A stretch of 64,000 bases of DNA from Variovorax sp. RA8 (GTDB lineage Bacteria; Pseudomonadota; Gammaproteobacteria; Burkholderiales; Burkholderiaceae_C): NCBI RefSeq assembly GCF_901827175.1, contig NZ_LR594662.1:5394001-5458000 (forward strand), in the 5' to 3' direction. Of this stretch, positions 47,922-56,866 are shown one piece after another. Numbering within the stretch: position 1 is the stretch's first letter; each line of letters opens with the position of its first letter. Made by a program: the position numbers and the translations under genes. The notes beneath the pieces were generated by a model, which worked only from the letters and a program-made list of their open reading frames with translations, had not been told where the DNA came from and did not search any database.

Positions 47922-48647
47922 ATGAGGCCAGGCGTGCAGACATGGGCTGAAGACCTCCTGGCGGCCTTCGATCGCTCCCGCGACGAGGAACAGATATTCG
48001 CGCTGGTGCTCGCCGAGGCGAACCAACTGGGATTCGAGCATTGCGCCTACGGCCTGCGCGCGCCGCTGCCCCTCACCAATCCCAAGGTCGTCAAGCTCGA
48101 CAACCATCCGCCGGCATGGCGCCGCCGCTACGAGGAAGCCGGCTACCTGGCCCTCGACCCCACGGTGCGGCACGCGCGACACAGCCGCACGCCGATCATC
48201 TGGAGCGATGCGCTGTTCGCCGACGTCCCCGCCATGTGGGCGGAAGCGCGCTCATTCGGTCTGTGCCATGGGTGGGCCCAGTCGAGCCTGGACAGCCACG
48301 GCGTCGGCGGCATGCTCACACTGTCGCGATCGACACCGCCGCTCACCGCGAATGAACTGCACGCGAAAGAGGTACGCATGCGATGGCTGGCCCATGCCTC
48401 CCACCTGGCGTTCTCCCGTGTGCTCGTCCCGCGAATGAACCAGTCGCCCGAGACACCGCTGACGGAGCGCGAGATCGAGATTCTCAGATGGACGGCCGAC
48501 GGAAAGACCACCCAGGAAACCTCGCGCATCCTCCGGATCTCGATCGACACCGTGAACTATCACGTGAAGAACGCCATCTCCAAGCTGAGATCGGCCAACA
48601 AGACCGCTGCCACGGTGCGGGCGGCCATGCTGGGCCTGCTGGGCTGA
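47922..48647 (+). CDS. LuxR family transcriptional regulator with autoinducer-binding domain
   Basis: A 241-residue regulator. Residues about 15-160 match the autoinducer-binding domain, with family positions such as YGLRAPLP, W and Y in PPAWRRRYEEAGYLALDPTV, and SRTPIIW. The C-terminal 65 residues are the GerE-type HTH: PLTEREIEILRWTADGKTTQETSRI followed by TVNYHVKNAISKL. No luxI-type synthase is in the window, so it is probably a LuxR solo that senses foreign or distant signals. Confidence 0.92.
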   Translation: MRPGVQTWAEDLLAAFDRSRDEEQIFALVLAEANQLGFEHCAYGLRAPLPLTNPKVVKLDNHPPAWRRRYEEAGYLALDPTVRHARHSRTPIIWSDALFADVPAMWAEARSFGLCHGWAQSSLDSHGVGGMLTLSRSTPPLTANELHAKEVRMRWLAHASHLAFSRVLVPRMNQSPETPLTEREIEILRWTADGKTTQETSRILRISIDTVNYHVKNAISKLRSANKTAATVRAAMLGLLG

Positions 48648-48684
48648 CGCACAAGGCGCCGGAATCAGGCGTCGAGGCGCCGCC

Positions 48685-48957
48685 TCATTGCACGAACATC
48701 AGGGCCAGCCGCTGTGCGGCATGCTCCGCATCGCCCAGCGCGTCGTCGGCCGTGCTGCGCAGTTCGGCGCAGACGTGGACGACGCGCTCCTGCGAGGCCT
48801 CGCGGATCTTCACCACGCCCGACCAGCCCCGCTGGTGCCGCTCGCAATCCAGCAGCATGGTCTGGCCGTGCGCGTGCGCGAAGACGGCAAGGCGCTGGCG
48901 CCGTCTCGCGGGCCGGCGCCAGATGCGGAAGCAGGAGCTCAACAGGGTGGTGATCAT
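48685..48957 (-). CDS. Hypothetical small protein (90 aa)
   Basis: ATG 48957 follows a GAGG ribosome site by 7 bp. The sequence reads MITTLLSSCFRIWRRPARRR, then HGQTMLLDCERHQRGWSGVVKI and a helical LRSTADDALGDAEHAAQRLAL to the stop. Composition is balanced for the second half. No domain recognised; it is convergent with the LuxR-type gene. Confidence 0.5.
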   Translation of the reverse strand: MITTLLSSCFRIWRRPARRRQRLAVFAHAHGQTMLLDCERHQRGWSGVVKIREASQERVVHVCAELRSTADDALGDAEHAAQRLALMFVQ

Positions 48958-49082
48958 GACGGGCCTCGGGGAGGGGCGGTAAGGCCATTGAACGCCCGCG
49001 AGCCGGTGCGCGGAAGTGCCGGAAGTCACGCCACGCCCCCTGAACGCATGGAAGCCGGCAAAGCGTGCAAAAAGCACGGCAT

Positions 49083-49266
49083 TCAGTGGCCTGCCTGCGA
49101 CATGTCCACCGCGCGCGTCGGCCGGGGCGCCCGCCAGACGAAGAAGGCGAACCCCGGGAACACGAGCGCGACGGTCAACATGAACTGGTGGGTCGCCAGC
49201 ATCACGCTCCGCCCCTGAACCGGGGAGTCGAGCGCCTGGCGCGCCGCATCCGGCGACGCGCAGCAT
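49083..49266 (-). pseudogene. C-terminal remnant of a DHA2-type MFS drug transporter
   Basis: The minus strand from about 49266 reads SPDAARQALDSPVQGRSVMLATHQFM, then LTVALVFPGFAFFVWRAPRPTRAV and ends SQAGH. This is the last transmembrane helix and the WLAPRP-type tail of EmrB/DHA2 transporters. The preceding 13 helices are absent, so it is a 3' stub left by deletion. Confidence 0.6.
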
Positions 49267-49397
49267 CGTGGCATCTGTCCAATGGCCGATTGCGGTTGCC
49301 GACGAAGCCGGCGCAAGATGCGCGGATCGTCAGTCGCCGGCGGGTCCGCGCGGGGACCGCCTTTCCGTCGAAGAAGACCGTAGAACCGGAGGCACTC

Positions 49398-49823
49398 ATG
49401 ACCGAGGAAGAAACCAACAACGTGGCGCTGCTCAAGAGGGGCTATGCGCTCTGGAACCAGTCCAAGGCCAGCTGCGAGGGCGTCTCATGCTGGATGACGC
49501 TGCTCTCGGATGACGTGCAGTGGCGCTCGCTGGCTGCAGGCGCTCCCGGCATGGAATTCACCCGGGCCTGCCGCTCGAAGGACGAGGTGCAGCGCTATTT
49601 CGAGGAGCTGGGCAAGGACTGGGAATTGCTCAGCTACAGCGCGGACGAATTCATCGCGCAGGGCGATCGCGTCGTGATGCTGGGCAGCTGCGAATGGAAG
49701 CACCGCGGCACCGGCAAGATCATGAAGTCGCCCAAGGCCGACGTGCATCGCCTTCGCGATGGCAAGGTCGTGGACTTCATGGAGTTCTACGACTCCATCG
49801 CCGGGCAAGCCGCGGCAACGTAG
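49398..49823 (+). CDS. SnoaL/NTF2-like family protein
   Basis: A 141-residue protein with GGAGG seven bases before ATG 49398. The cone-shaped NTF2 fold is indicated by the N-terminal helix (VALLKRGYALWNQS), WMTLLSDDVQWRSLAAG and the C-terminal strands VVMLGSCEWKHRGTGK, KADVHRLRDGKVVDFMEFYD. Members include ketosteroid-isomerase-like enzymes and many of unknown function. Stand-alone here; no catalytic assignment possible. Confidence 0.85.
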   Translation: MTEEETNNVALLKRGYALWNQSKASCEGVSCWMTLLSDDVQWRSLAAGAPGMEFTRACRSKDEVQRYFEELGKDWELLSYSADEFIAQGDRVVMLGSCEWKHRGTGKIMKSPKADVHRLRDGKVVDFMEFYDSIAGQAAAT

Positions 49824-50059
49824 AGGTGAAACCTGGACGCGAGGCGGCGAAGGCCGAGCTCTCCGATCCGTCCGGCACCACCTCCGTCACCGAGGTCGCG
49901 CTCGACAAGGGCTTCGCGCACCTGGCAGCGGCGGCGCTAGCCGGGCTGGCATCAGCTCGGCCGCTCTCGCTGGAAAGCCGCCTCGTCCGCAGCGGGCTGC
50001 CGCGGTTCGTCATGCGGCCTGGAGCGTTTGACGAACACGCTCCGAGCGCAAAGATGCCC

Positions 50060-51163
50060 TCAATGCGCCGATGTGCGCATGCCCCCCACCAGCACCCTCT
50101 GCGTCGGAAACAGCGACCACCCCCAGCGCTGCTGCGCATACCCCCACAGCCCTTGCTTGAAGAAGATCGTCACGACGATCGCCAGCAACCCGAGTCCGAG
50201 CAGATACCAGGTCCCATAGTCGCTCAGGAACTTGTTGAGCGCCCAGAAGATCAGCGCCCCCACCAGCGGCCCCTCGATGCGGCCGATGCCGCCGATCACC
50301 ACCATGAAGATCGCGAAGGCGGTCCAGTTGACGCTGAAGGCCGCATCGGGGCTGATGCGCAGGTTGCCGACGAAATAGAGCGCGCCGGCCAGCCCCGCGC
50401 CGAAGGCCGCGACGACATACACGGCCAGTTTCATCCGCAGCACAGGGATGCCCTGCGATTCTGCCGCCACCTCGTTGTCGCGGATCGCGAGCAGTGCCAG
50501 GCCGCGCTTGCTGCGCAGGAACAGGTAGACCAGCGCGACGGCCGCCACCACGCAGGCCAGGGCCATCCAGTAGGTGACGCTCTCGCGCGTTGCCTTCTCG
50601 ATGCCGCGCAGCGCGGTCAGCGTCGTGCCCGATCCGCCGCCGACAGCCGACACGTTGGCGAAGCTGAGGCGGAACACCTCCGCGATGACCCAGGTGCCGA
50701 TGGCGAAGTAGCCGCCCGAAAGCCGGAACGCGACGAAGGAAACCGGCACCGCGACCAGGGCCGCGGCCAGTGCGCCCAGCGGAATGGCAATGAAGGGATT
50801 CACGCCCGCGAAGTTGCCCAGCATGAGCATCACGTAGCCGCCGAAGCCGAAGAAGGCCTGCTGCCCGATGCTGACCATGCCGCCATAGCCAGCCAGCAGG
50901 TTCCACATGATCGCGAAGATGAGGTAGCAGGCGATCTCGACGAACTCGCGCATCCAGCTCGATTCGCCCCAGAAGGGCAGCGTGGCGGCGAGCAGGGCGA
51001 GTGCGACTGCCGCGCCCAGCGCGGCGCGGCTCGCGGCGGTGCTGCGCACCACATCGAATGCCGCGGGCGTGGCGCTCGCAGCGTGGGGTGGGTTCCGGGT
51101 CAATGGACTACCTTCGCCTTCGGCTACGGTGCTATTCGCCTTCGGAACGGCCGTGCGTCTCAT
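50060..51163 (-). CDS. livM: Branched-chain amino acid-type ABC transporter permease (LivM)
   Basis: A 367-residue HAAT-family permease, last gene of the hydroquinone operon. LivM blocks are LLAGYGGMVSIGQQAFFGFGGYV, RGLALLAIRDNEVAAESQGIPV (the coupling loop, shown in part: IRDNEVAAESQGIPV) and VIGGIGRIEGPLVGALIF. Up to ten helices are expected. It starts four bases after the livH stop codon. In catabolic clusters such transporters usually import aromatic or alicyclic acids rather than leucine. Confidence 0.93.
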   Translation of the reverse strand: MRRTAVPKANSTVAEGEGSPLTRNPPHAASATPAAFDVVRSTAASRAALGAAVALALLAATLPFWGESSWMREFVEIACYLIFAIMWNLLAGYGGMVSIGQQAFFGFGGYVMLMLGNFAGVNPFIAIPLGALAAALVAVPVSFVAFRLSGGYFAIGTWVIAEVFRLSFANVSAVGGGSGTTLTALRGIEKATRESVTYWMALACVVAAVALVYLFLRSKRGLALLAIRDNEVAAESQGIPVLRMKLAVYVVAAFGAGLAGALYFVGNLRISPDAAFSVNWTAFAIFMVVIGGIGRIEGPLVGALIFWALNKFLSDYGTWYLLGLGLLAIVVTIFFKQGLWGYAQQRWGWSLFPTQRVLVGGMRTSAH

Positions 51164-51167
51164 GGCA

Positions 51168-52028
51168 TCAACCTCGCGTCTTGGGGAACAGCCCCTGCGG
51201 CCGGAACACCAGCACGATCAGGAACACGATGTGGCCGACCCAGATGCCCCAGCCCGGGTCGAGCCGGAAGCCGATCTGCTGCGTGATGCCAAGGATCATT
51301 GCGCCGGCCAGCGTGCCCCAGAAGGAGCCCATGCCGCCGATGATCACGGCCTCGAAGGCGAACAGAAGCAGCAGCGGCCCGTCCGAGGGCGAGACCGTGG
51401 TGCGCATGCCCTGAAGCGCGCCGGCAACGGCGATCAGCACGAAGGCGATCGCGGTGGCGAAAGCGTAGACCTTCTTCGCGTCCAGCCCCATCAGCTCGGC
51501 GATCTCTCGGTCGTCCGACACGGCACGGAAGGAGCGCCCGAGCGCGGTGCGCGCGAACAGCCATTGCAGGCCCGCGGTTGCGGCGACCGCGATGGCGAGG
51601 ATCACCAGCGGCAGCACGCCCAGCGAGAGCGAGTCGCCGAGGGCCAGGCCCAGCGTGTTGAGGCCGTCGGTCTCGATCGATCGCGGGTCGGCCGAGAACA
51701 GCTCCAGCAGGAGGTTCTGGATCACGATCGAGAGCCCGAAGGTCACGACCAGCGAGGGCAGCGGGTCCTTGCCCAGCGTGCCGTTGAGCACGTAGCGCTG
51801 CAGCGCGTAGCCGAAGCCGAAGGCCAGCGGCAGCACCGCCAGCGCCACCGCGAAGGGCGCGCCACCCGCCAGCGTGGTGCCGGCGACCACGGCAAAGGCG
51901 CCGAGGATGATGAAGTCGCCCTGCGCGGTATTGGTCAGGCGCATGACGCCGAACATCAGCGACTGGCCCAGCGCGAAGAGCGTGTAGAGGCCGCCGAGGA
52001 GGACGCCCTGGAGGACGGTTTCGATCAT
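51168..52028 (-). CDS. livH: Branched-chain amino acid-type ABC transporter permease (LivH)
   Basis: A 286-residue permease from ATG 52028. LivH blocks are VLQGVLLGGLYTLFALGQSLMFGVMRL, GRSFRAVSDDREIAELMGLD (coupling loop) and AVIIGGMGSFWGTLAGAMILG. It forms the translocation channel together with LivM. The gene lies 17 bp after livF and 4 bp before livM. Confidence 0.94.
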   Translation of the reverse strand: MIETVLQGVLLGGLYTLFALGQSLMFGVMRLTNTAQGDFIILGAFAVVAGTTLAGGAPFAVALAVLPLAFGFGYALQRYVLNGTLGKDPLPSLVVTFGLSIVIQNLLLELFSADPRSIETDGLNTLGLALGDSLSLGVLPLVILAIAVAATAGLQWLFARTALGRSFRAVSDDREIAELMGLDAKKVYAFATAIAFVLIAVAGALQGMRTTVSPSDGPLLLLFAFEAVIIGGMGSFWGTLAGAMILGITQQIGFRLDPGWGIWVGHIVFLIVLVFRPQGLFPKTRG

Positions 52029-52045
52029 GGTGCCGCTCCTGGATG

Positions 52046-52750
52046 CTAGACGCCGAAATAGGCCTGCGAGATCTGCTCGCGCGACAGCACGTCGGAGCGG
52101 CCGGTGAGCGAGACGCGGCCCTCCTGCAGGCAGTAGATGCGGTGCGACACGCGCTGGGCCATGGTCACGTCCTGCTCGACGATGGCCACCGTCATGCCCT
52201 CGGCGGTGATCGCGGGCATGGCGGCGTAGATCTCGCGGATCACGATCGGCGCCAGGCCCAGCGAGAGCTCGTCGCACAGGAGCAGTTCGGGGTTGCTCAT
52301 CAGCGCGCGGCCGAGCGCGACCATCTGCTGCTGCCCGCCCGACAGCGCGGTGCCGGGATCGTGGCGCTTCTGGGCGAGGATGGGAAAGAGCCCATAGAGG
52401 CGCTGCAGGTTCCACGGGCCCTTGCGGCCGGCGAGGCCGCCGATCAGCAGGTTCTCCTCGACGCTGAGGCTGGGAAAGAGGCGGCGGCCCTCGGGCACCA
52501 TCGCGAGGCCGCGCTTGACGATCTCGCCGGGCGGCAGGCTGCCGATCGCCTCGCCCTTGAAGCGCACCGCCTCGCGCGGGGCGCGCACCAGGCCCGTCAG
52601 GCACTTGAGCAGCGTGGACTTGCCCGCGCCGTTGGCGCCGATGATCGCGACCAGCTCGCCCTGGGCGAGGGAGACGTCGACGCCGAAGAGGGCCTGGGCG
52701 TCGCCGTAAAAGGCCTGGAGGGCGTGGGCTTCGAGCAGCGCGCCCATCAT
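52046..52750 (-). CDS. livF: Branched-chain amino acid-type ABC transporter ATP-binding protein (LivF)
   Basis: A 234-residue ABC ATPase: Walker A GANGAGKS, signature LSGGQQQMV, and the LivF-type EGRRLFPSLSVEENL and ISQAYFGV end. Its start ATG overlaps the livG stop (ATGATG/TGA at 52747-52750), so the two ATPases are translationally coupled. Confidence 0.94.
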   Translation of the reverse strand: MMGALLEAHALQAFYGDAQALFGVDVSLAQGELVAIIGANGAGKSTLLKCLTGLVRAPREAVRFKGEAIGSLPPGEIVKRGLAMVPEGRRLFPSLSVEENLLIGGLAGRKGPWNLQRLYGLFPILAQKRHDPGTALSGGQQQMVALGRALMSNPELLLCDELSLGLAPIVIREIYAAMPAITAEGMTVAIVEQDVTMAQRVSHRIYCLQEGRVSLTGRSDVLSREQISQAYFGV

Positions 52751-53466
52751 GCTTCCATCCCCATGTACACCCGCCGCACCTCCGCATCGCTCATCACCGC
52801 CCGCGGCTCCCCCTCCGCCAGCTTCTGCCCGAAGTTGATGACGAACAGCCGATCAGCCAGCGACAGCAGCGCATGCACCACGTGCTCGATCCAGATCATG
52901 GTCACGCCGCGTGCCTTGATCCGCTTCAGCTCATCCACCAACTGCCTGGCCTCGGGCTCGGTCAAGCCGCCTGCGATCTCGTCCAGCAGCAGCAGCTTCG
53001 GCCGCGTCGCGAGCGCGCGCGCCAGCTCGAGGCGCTTGCGGTCCAGCAGCGTCAGCCCGCCGGCCGGCTTGTTGGCATGCGCCATCAGCCCCGTCTCGGC
53101 CAGGACCTCGTGCGCGGTCTGCCACGCTTCGCGCTCGCGCTGTCCGCCGCCGAAGCACGCGGCCGTGACCAGGTTCTCGAACACGCTCATGTTCCCGAAG
53201 GGCTGCGGCACCTGGTAGCTGCGGCCGATGCCGGCATGGCAGCGCTGGTGCGGCTCGAGGCCGGTGACGTCGCGCCCTTCGTACTCCACCCGCCCGGCAT
53301 CGACACGCACGTCGCCAGAGATCAGGTTGAACAGCGTGGTCTTGCCTGCGCCGTTCGGTCCGAGGATGCCCAGCGTCTCGCCCTCGGCCACCGAGAGCGT
53401 GATGTCATCCGTGACCTTGAGCGCGCCATAGGACTTGCGCACGCCATGCAGCGCGAGAAGGCTCAT
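52747..53466 (-). CDS. livG: Branched-chain amino acid-type ABC transporter ATP-binding protein (LivG)
   Basis: A 239-residue ABC ATPase from ATG 53466, overlapping the receptor stop by ATGA. It has Walker A GPNGAGKT, the LivG-type GIGRSYQVPQPFGNMSVFENL, and a signature region LTLLDRKRLELARALA in which the usual SGG is replaced by TLLDR, common in LivG. The Walker B is LLLLDEIAGGL. It works with LivF. Confidence 0.94.
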   Translation of the reverse strand: MSLLALHGVRKSYGALKVTDDITLSVAEGETLGILGPNGAGKTTLFNLISGDVRVDAGRVEYEGRDVTGLEPHQRCHAGIGRSYQVPQPFGNMSVFENLVTAACFGGGQREREAWQTAHEVLAETGLMAHANKPAGGLTLLDRKRLELARALATRPKLLLLDEIAGGLTEPEARQLVDELKRIKARGVTMIWIEHVVHALLSLADRLFVINFGQKLAEGEPRAVMSDAEVRRVYMGMEA

Positions 53467-54719
53467 GACAGCAGCTGCAGCTTGCCGGGGGCCGGGATGT
53501 TCGTCGCGGCCTCGTTGTTGACGATGGTCAGCTCGACTTTGTACTTCTGGCCCTTGTTCCACTGGCCGAGCACCAGCGGCGTCTTGCTCACGTTCTTGAA
53601 CGGGCCCTGCCCGCCCCACTTCACCGGGCCGACCACCGTGTCGAGCGAAGTCGCCGCGACCGCGTCGCGCACGTCGCCCGCCTTGATCGACCTGGCGCGC
53701 GAGAGCGCATTCGCCGCCACCTCGAACAGCGCATGCGCAAAGCCGATCGGCTGCGTCCACTGCTTCTTCGTGCCGGCCTCGTAGGCCTCGGCGAGCGACT
53801 TGGCGCTCTGCTTGGTCAGGCTCGACGTGAAGGGATGGGAAGGACTCCACCACACCTCGGTGGACAGGCCATGGCCCAGTTCGCCCAGCGCCTCGATCGC
53901 GCCGGGGAACAGCAGCGCCTTGCCCAGCGTGATCACCTTGGGCCTGAAACCCTGCTGCCGCGCCTGCGTGAGGAAAGTCTTGGCATCCGGCGGGATCACC
54001 ACGCCGGTCACGATCTCGACGTTGTCGCGCTTGAAGGCCGCGATCTGCGCGCTGAAGTCCTGCGTGCCGTTCTGGAAGCGGCCCGGGTCGGTGAGCGTGA
54101 AGCCCATCTGCGACAACGGCTTCGGGAAGCCGAGTTCCTTGTCGCCCCAGGCGTTGCCGTCGCCGTCGTTGGGAAAGAGCCCGCCCACCTTCTTGTTGGT
54201 GCTGACGGTCTTCCAGCCATTGGTGAAGTTGGCGATGACGTCTTCCAGCCCCCAGAAGAGGTGGTAGGTCCAGGCAAAGCCCTTGGCCGGATCGCCCTTG
54301 CGGCCGAAGAACCAGGGCTGCCACGGCACCACGCTCGATACGCACGGCACCTCGTTGAGTTCGCAGGCGTCGCTCACCGGGTTGGCGGTCTCGGGCGTGC
54401 CGGCGGTCAGCACCAGCGCCACCTTGTCCTTGAGGATCAGGTCGTTGGCCACCTCGCCCGCGCGGTTGGGGTTGGACTGGCTGTCCTTGAGCACGATCTG
54501 CACCGCGTACTTCTTGCCGCCGACGCCGATGCCGTCCTTGAAGGCGGTCTTCATCTGCTCGATGACCCACCTGTCGGCCTCGCCGAAGGGCGCGAGCGGG
54601 CCGGTCTGCGGCGAGACATAGCCGATCTTGAGCGTGTCGGCGGCGAACACCAGCGGCGCGGCGCCGCCGGCGGCCAGGGCGGCCGCGGCCTGGGTGAACT
54701 GTCTGCGATTGAGGGTCAT
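53463..54719 (-). CDS. ABC transporter substrate-binding protein, Leu/Ile/Val-type (Peripla_BP_6)
   Basis: A 418-residue periplasmic receptor. The N-terminus RRQFTQAAAALAAGG is a possible Tat signal, with the mature start at about residue 27 (ADTLKIGYVSPQTGPLAPFGE). Family blocks are VALVLTAGTPETANPV and DFSAQIAAFKRDNVEIV. The downstream livG start overlaps its stop. The ligand is probably an aromatic or alicyclic precursor of hydroquinone (inference from operon). Confidence 0.92.
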   Translation of the reverse strand: MTLNRRQFTQAAAALAAGGAAPLVFAADTLKIGYVSPQTGPLAPFGEADRWVIEQMKTAFKDGIGVGGKKYAVQIVLKDSQSNPNRAGEVANDLILKDKVALVLTAGTPETANPVSDACELNEVPCVSSVVPWQPWFFGRKGDPAKGFAWTYHLFWGLEDVIANFTNGWKTVSTNKKVGGLFPNDGDGNAWGDKELGFPKPLSQMGFTLTDPGRFQNGTQDFSAQIAAFKRDNVEIVTGVVIPPDAKTFLTQARQQGFRPKVITLGKALLFPGAIEALGELGHGLSTEVWWSPSHPFTSSLTKQSAKSLAEAYEAGTKKQWTQPIGFAHALFEVAANALSRARSIKAGDVRDAVAATSLDTVVGPVKWGGQGPFKNVSKTPLVLGQWNKGQKYKVELTIVNNEAATNIPAPGKLQLLS

Positions 54720-54766
54720 GGTGGTCTCCTTCTTCGTTGTCTGCCTGCACAAAACCAAGGTGGATG

Positions 54767-55834
54767 TCAGCCGGGTGGAGCGCCCACGTAGGCGCGCTGC
54801 AGCAGCGCACGGATCGCATCGCGCTCGGCCGGGCCGAAGGGGCGCGGGTTCCAGTAAGGGTTGCTCACCGCGAGCTCGGCGGCGCGGTCCAGGTCGGCTT
54901 CCTTCATGCCGATGTCCTTCAGCGCGATGGGCGCGCCGTTGTCGCGTGCCAGGGCATGCAGGCCTTCGGCTGCGTTCGCAGTGCCGAGCGCGCCTGCGAT
55001 GCGCTGCATCGCGTGCGGCGCCGCTTCGGCATTGAAGGCGATCGCATGCGGCAGCACCACCGTGTGCACCTCCGCATGCGGCAGGTTGAAGCTGCCGCCG
55101 AGCGTGTGGCACAGCTTGTGGTGCAACGCCATGCCCACATTGCCCAGCACGGTGCCGCACAGCCAGGCGCCGTACAGCGCATCGGACCTCGCCTCGATGT
55201 CCTCGGGGCTGCGCCGGATCGCCGGCAGCGCCCGCGCGATCGCCGCGATGCCCTCCTCGGCCATCAGGTCCATCACCGGATTGCTGTCCTGCGCGTAAAG
55301 GCCTTCGGCGGCGTGCGCGATGGCGTTGATGCCGCTGGTGACGGAAAGGCCCACGGGCAGGCTGCGCGAGAGCTCGGGGTCATAGATCACGGTGCGCGGC
55401 AGCACCCGCGGGTCCTTGCCGGTCTTCTTGAGGCCGGCCTCGGTCAGGCCGTAGATGGGTGTCATCTCGCTGCCGGCGTAGGTGGTGGGGATGGCGAGGA
55501 TCGGCAGGCCCGAGTCGAGCGCAATGGCCTTGCCCAGGCCGGTGGTGGAGCCCCCGCCGATGGCCACGGCGCAGTCGGCGCCGAGCTGGCGCGCGACCTC
55601 GCGGGCCTCGCGCGCGGTCTCGATCGGCACATGCATCACGGCGCGGTCGAAGATGCCCGCGGCCTGCGCGCCGAGCAGCTCGGCCACGCGTTCGGCCTGC
55701 CCGCGCTGCTCGGGCGTGGACAGCACCAGCGCACGCCGCGCCCCCAGCGACTCGATCTCGCGGCCCAGATGGGCGAGGCTGCCGGCGCCGAAGACCACGC
55801 GCTGCGGCTGGCTGGTGTAGATGAAGTCTCGCAT
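54767..55834 (-). CDS. hapF: Maleylacetate reductase
   Basis: A 355-residue iron-type alcohol dehydrogenase family enzyme that reduces maleylacetate to 3-oxoadipate with NAD(P)H. Signatures are VVFGAGSLAHLG at the N-terminus, GGGSTTGLGKAIAL (nucleotide site), TTYAGSEMTPIYGLTE, and the metal-site region HHKLCHTLGGSFNLPHAEVH. The length matches MacA/TfdF/HapF. It performs the last committed step of the pathway; the ring cleavage genes are upstream in the same operon. Confidence 0.94.
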   Translation of the reverse strand: MRDFIYTSQPQRVVFGAGSLAHLGREIESLGARRALVLSTPEQRGQAERVAELLGAQAAGIFDRAVMHVPIETAREAREVARQLGADCAVAIGGGSTTGLGKAIALDSGLPILAIPTTYAGSEMTPIYGLTEAGLKKTGKDPRVLPRTVIYDPELSRSLPVGLSVTSGINAIAHAAEGLYAQDSNPVMDLMAEEGIAAIARALPAIRRSPEDIEARSDALYGAWLCGTVLGNVGMALHHKLCHTLGGSFNLPHAEVHTVVLPHAIAFNAEAAPHAMQRIAGALGTANAAEGLHALARDNGAPIALKDIGMKEADLDRAAELAVSNPYWNPRPFGPAERDAIRALLQRAYVGAPPG

Positions 55835-55863
55835 CGTCCTGGCCTCTGTTTGCTTGCGATTGG

Positions 55864-56844
55864 CTATTCCAGGCTCAGGTTGCGCTGGCGCACGAGCCTT
55901 GTCCACTTGTCCTGCTCCGTCCGCAGCGCGGAGGCGAACTGCTCGGGCGTGCTCGCGATGCCGGTCAGGCCCTGCTCGCGCAGCCGCTGGTCGAAGGCAG
56001 GATCGGTCACGATCTTGCGTATCTCGGCCTGCAGCCGGTCGACCACCGCGCGGGGGGTGCCCGCCGGGGCCAGCATGCCGACCCAGGAGTTGACCTGGAA
56101 GTCGCGATAGCCGCTCTCGGCCACGGTGGGCGTATCGGCATAGGCGGGCACGCGCTGCGCGCCGGTCTGCGCCAGCGCGCGCAGCTTGCCGGCCTTCACA
56201 TGGGGCCGCGCCAGAACCGCAGAGAGGAACATCATCTCGACCTGCCCGCCCAGCAGGTCCTGCTGCGCGGGGCCGCCGCCGCGGTAGGGAATGTGGGTGA
56301 CGAAGGTGCCGGTCTGCGCCTTGAAGAGCTCGGCGGTCAGGTGGTTGCTCGAGCCGGGCCCGACGCTCGCGTAGTTGAGCTGGCCGGGCTTGTTCTTGAG
56401 CAGGCCGACGAAGCTCTTGAAGTCGCTGGCCGACACCTTGGGATTGACCACCAGCACCAGCGGATTGCTCGCGATCTGCGTCACGGGCTGGAGGTCCTTC
56501 GCAATGTCGAAGCTGAGCTTGGGATAGACCAGCGGATAAGTGGCATAGCTGTCGAACACCATCAGCAGCGTATGGCCGTCGGGCGCGGCCTTGGCGACTT
56601 CTGCCGAAGCCACGGTGCCGCCGGCGCCGCCGCGGTTGTCGATGATGACCGGCTGCCCCAGTGCGGCCTGCAGCCGCGGCTGCAGCTGCCTTGCCACGGT
56701 GTCGACGATGCCGCCGGGCGGGAAGGCCACGACCACGCGCACCGGCTTGCTGGGCCAGGGCTGCTGGGCCTGTGCAGCGCCTGCGGCCGCAAGGGCCAGG
56801 CTGCACGCGGCGAGGACTCGAACTGCAAGTGAAGTCACGTTCAT
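55864..56844 (-). CDS. Bug family (TctC-like) substrate-binding protein
   Basis: A 326-residue exported receptor from ATG 56844. The signal peptide ends AAQAQQ (about residue 27), followed by WPSKPVRVVVAFPPGGIVD and the IPYRGGGPAQQD pocket segment. It is embedded between the semialdehyde dehydrogenase and maleylacetate reductase genes, 23 and 30 bp away. The operon thus carries two unrelated uptake receptors, this one without any TctAB partner. Confidence 0.93.
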   Translation of the reverse strand: MNVTSLAVRVLAACSLALAAAGAAQAQQPWPSKPVRVVVAFPPGGIVDTVARQLQPRLQAALGQPVIIDNRGGAGGTVASAEVAKAAPDGHTLLMVFDSYATYPLVYPKLSFDIAKDLQPVTQIASNPLVLVVNPKVSASDFKSFVGLLKNKPGQLNYASVGPGSSNHLTAELFKAQTGTFVTHIPYRGGGPAQQDLLGGQVEMMFLSAVLARPHVKAGKLRALAQTGAQRVPAYADTPTVAESGYRDFQVNSWVGMLAPAGTPRAVVDRLQAEIRKIVTDPAFDQRLREQGLTGIASTPEQFASALRTEQDKWTRLVRQRNLSLE

Positions 56845-56866
56845 TCTTCTTTCCAGGGTTGGCTGT

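Noticed and set aside
49520..51286. Long plus-strand frames running over the SnoaL-like gene end and antisense to livM
   Set aside because: No domain, biased composition, and livM is unambiguous on the other strand.
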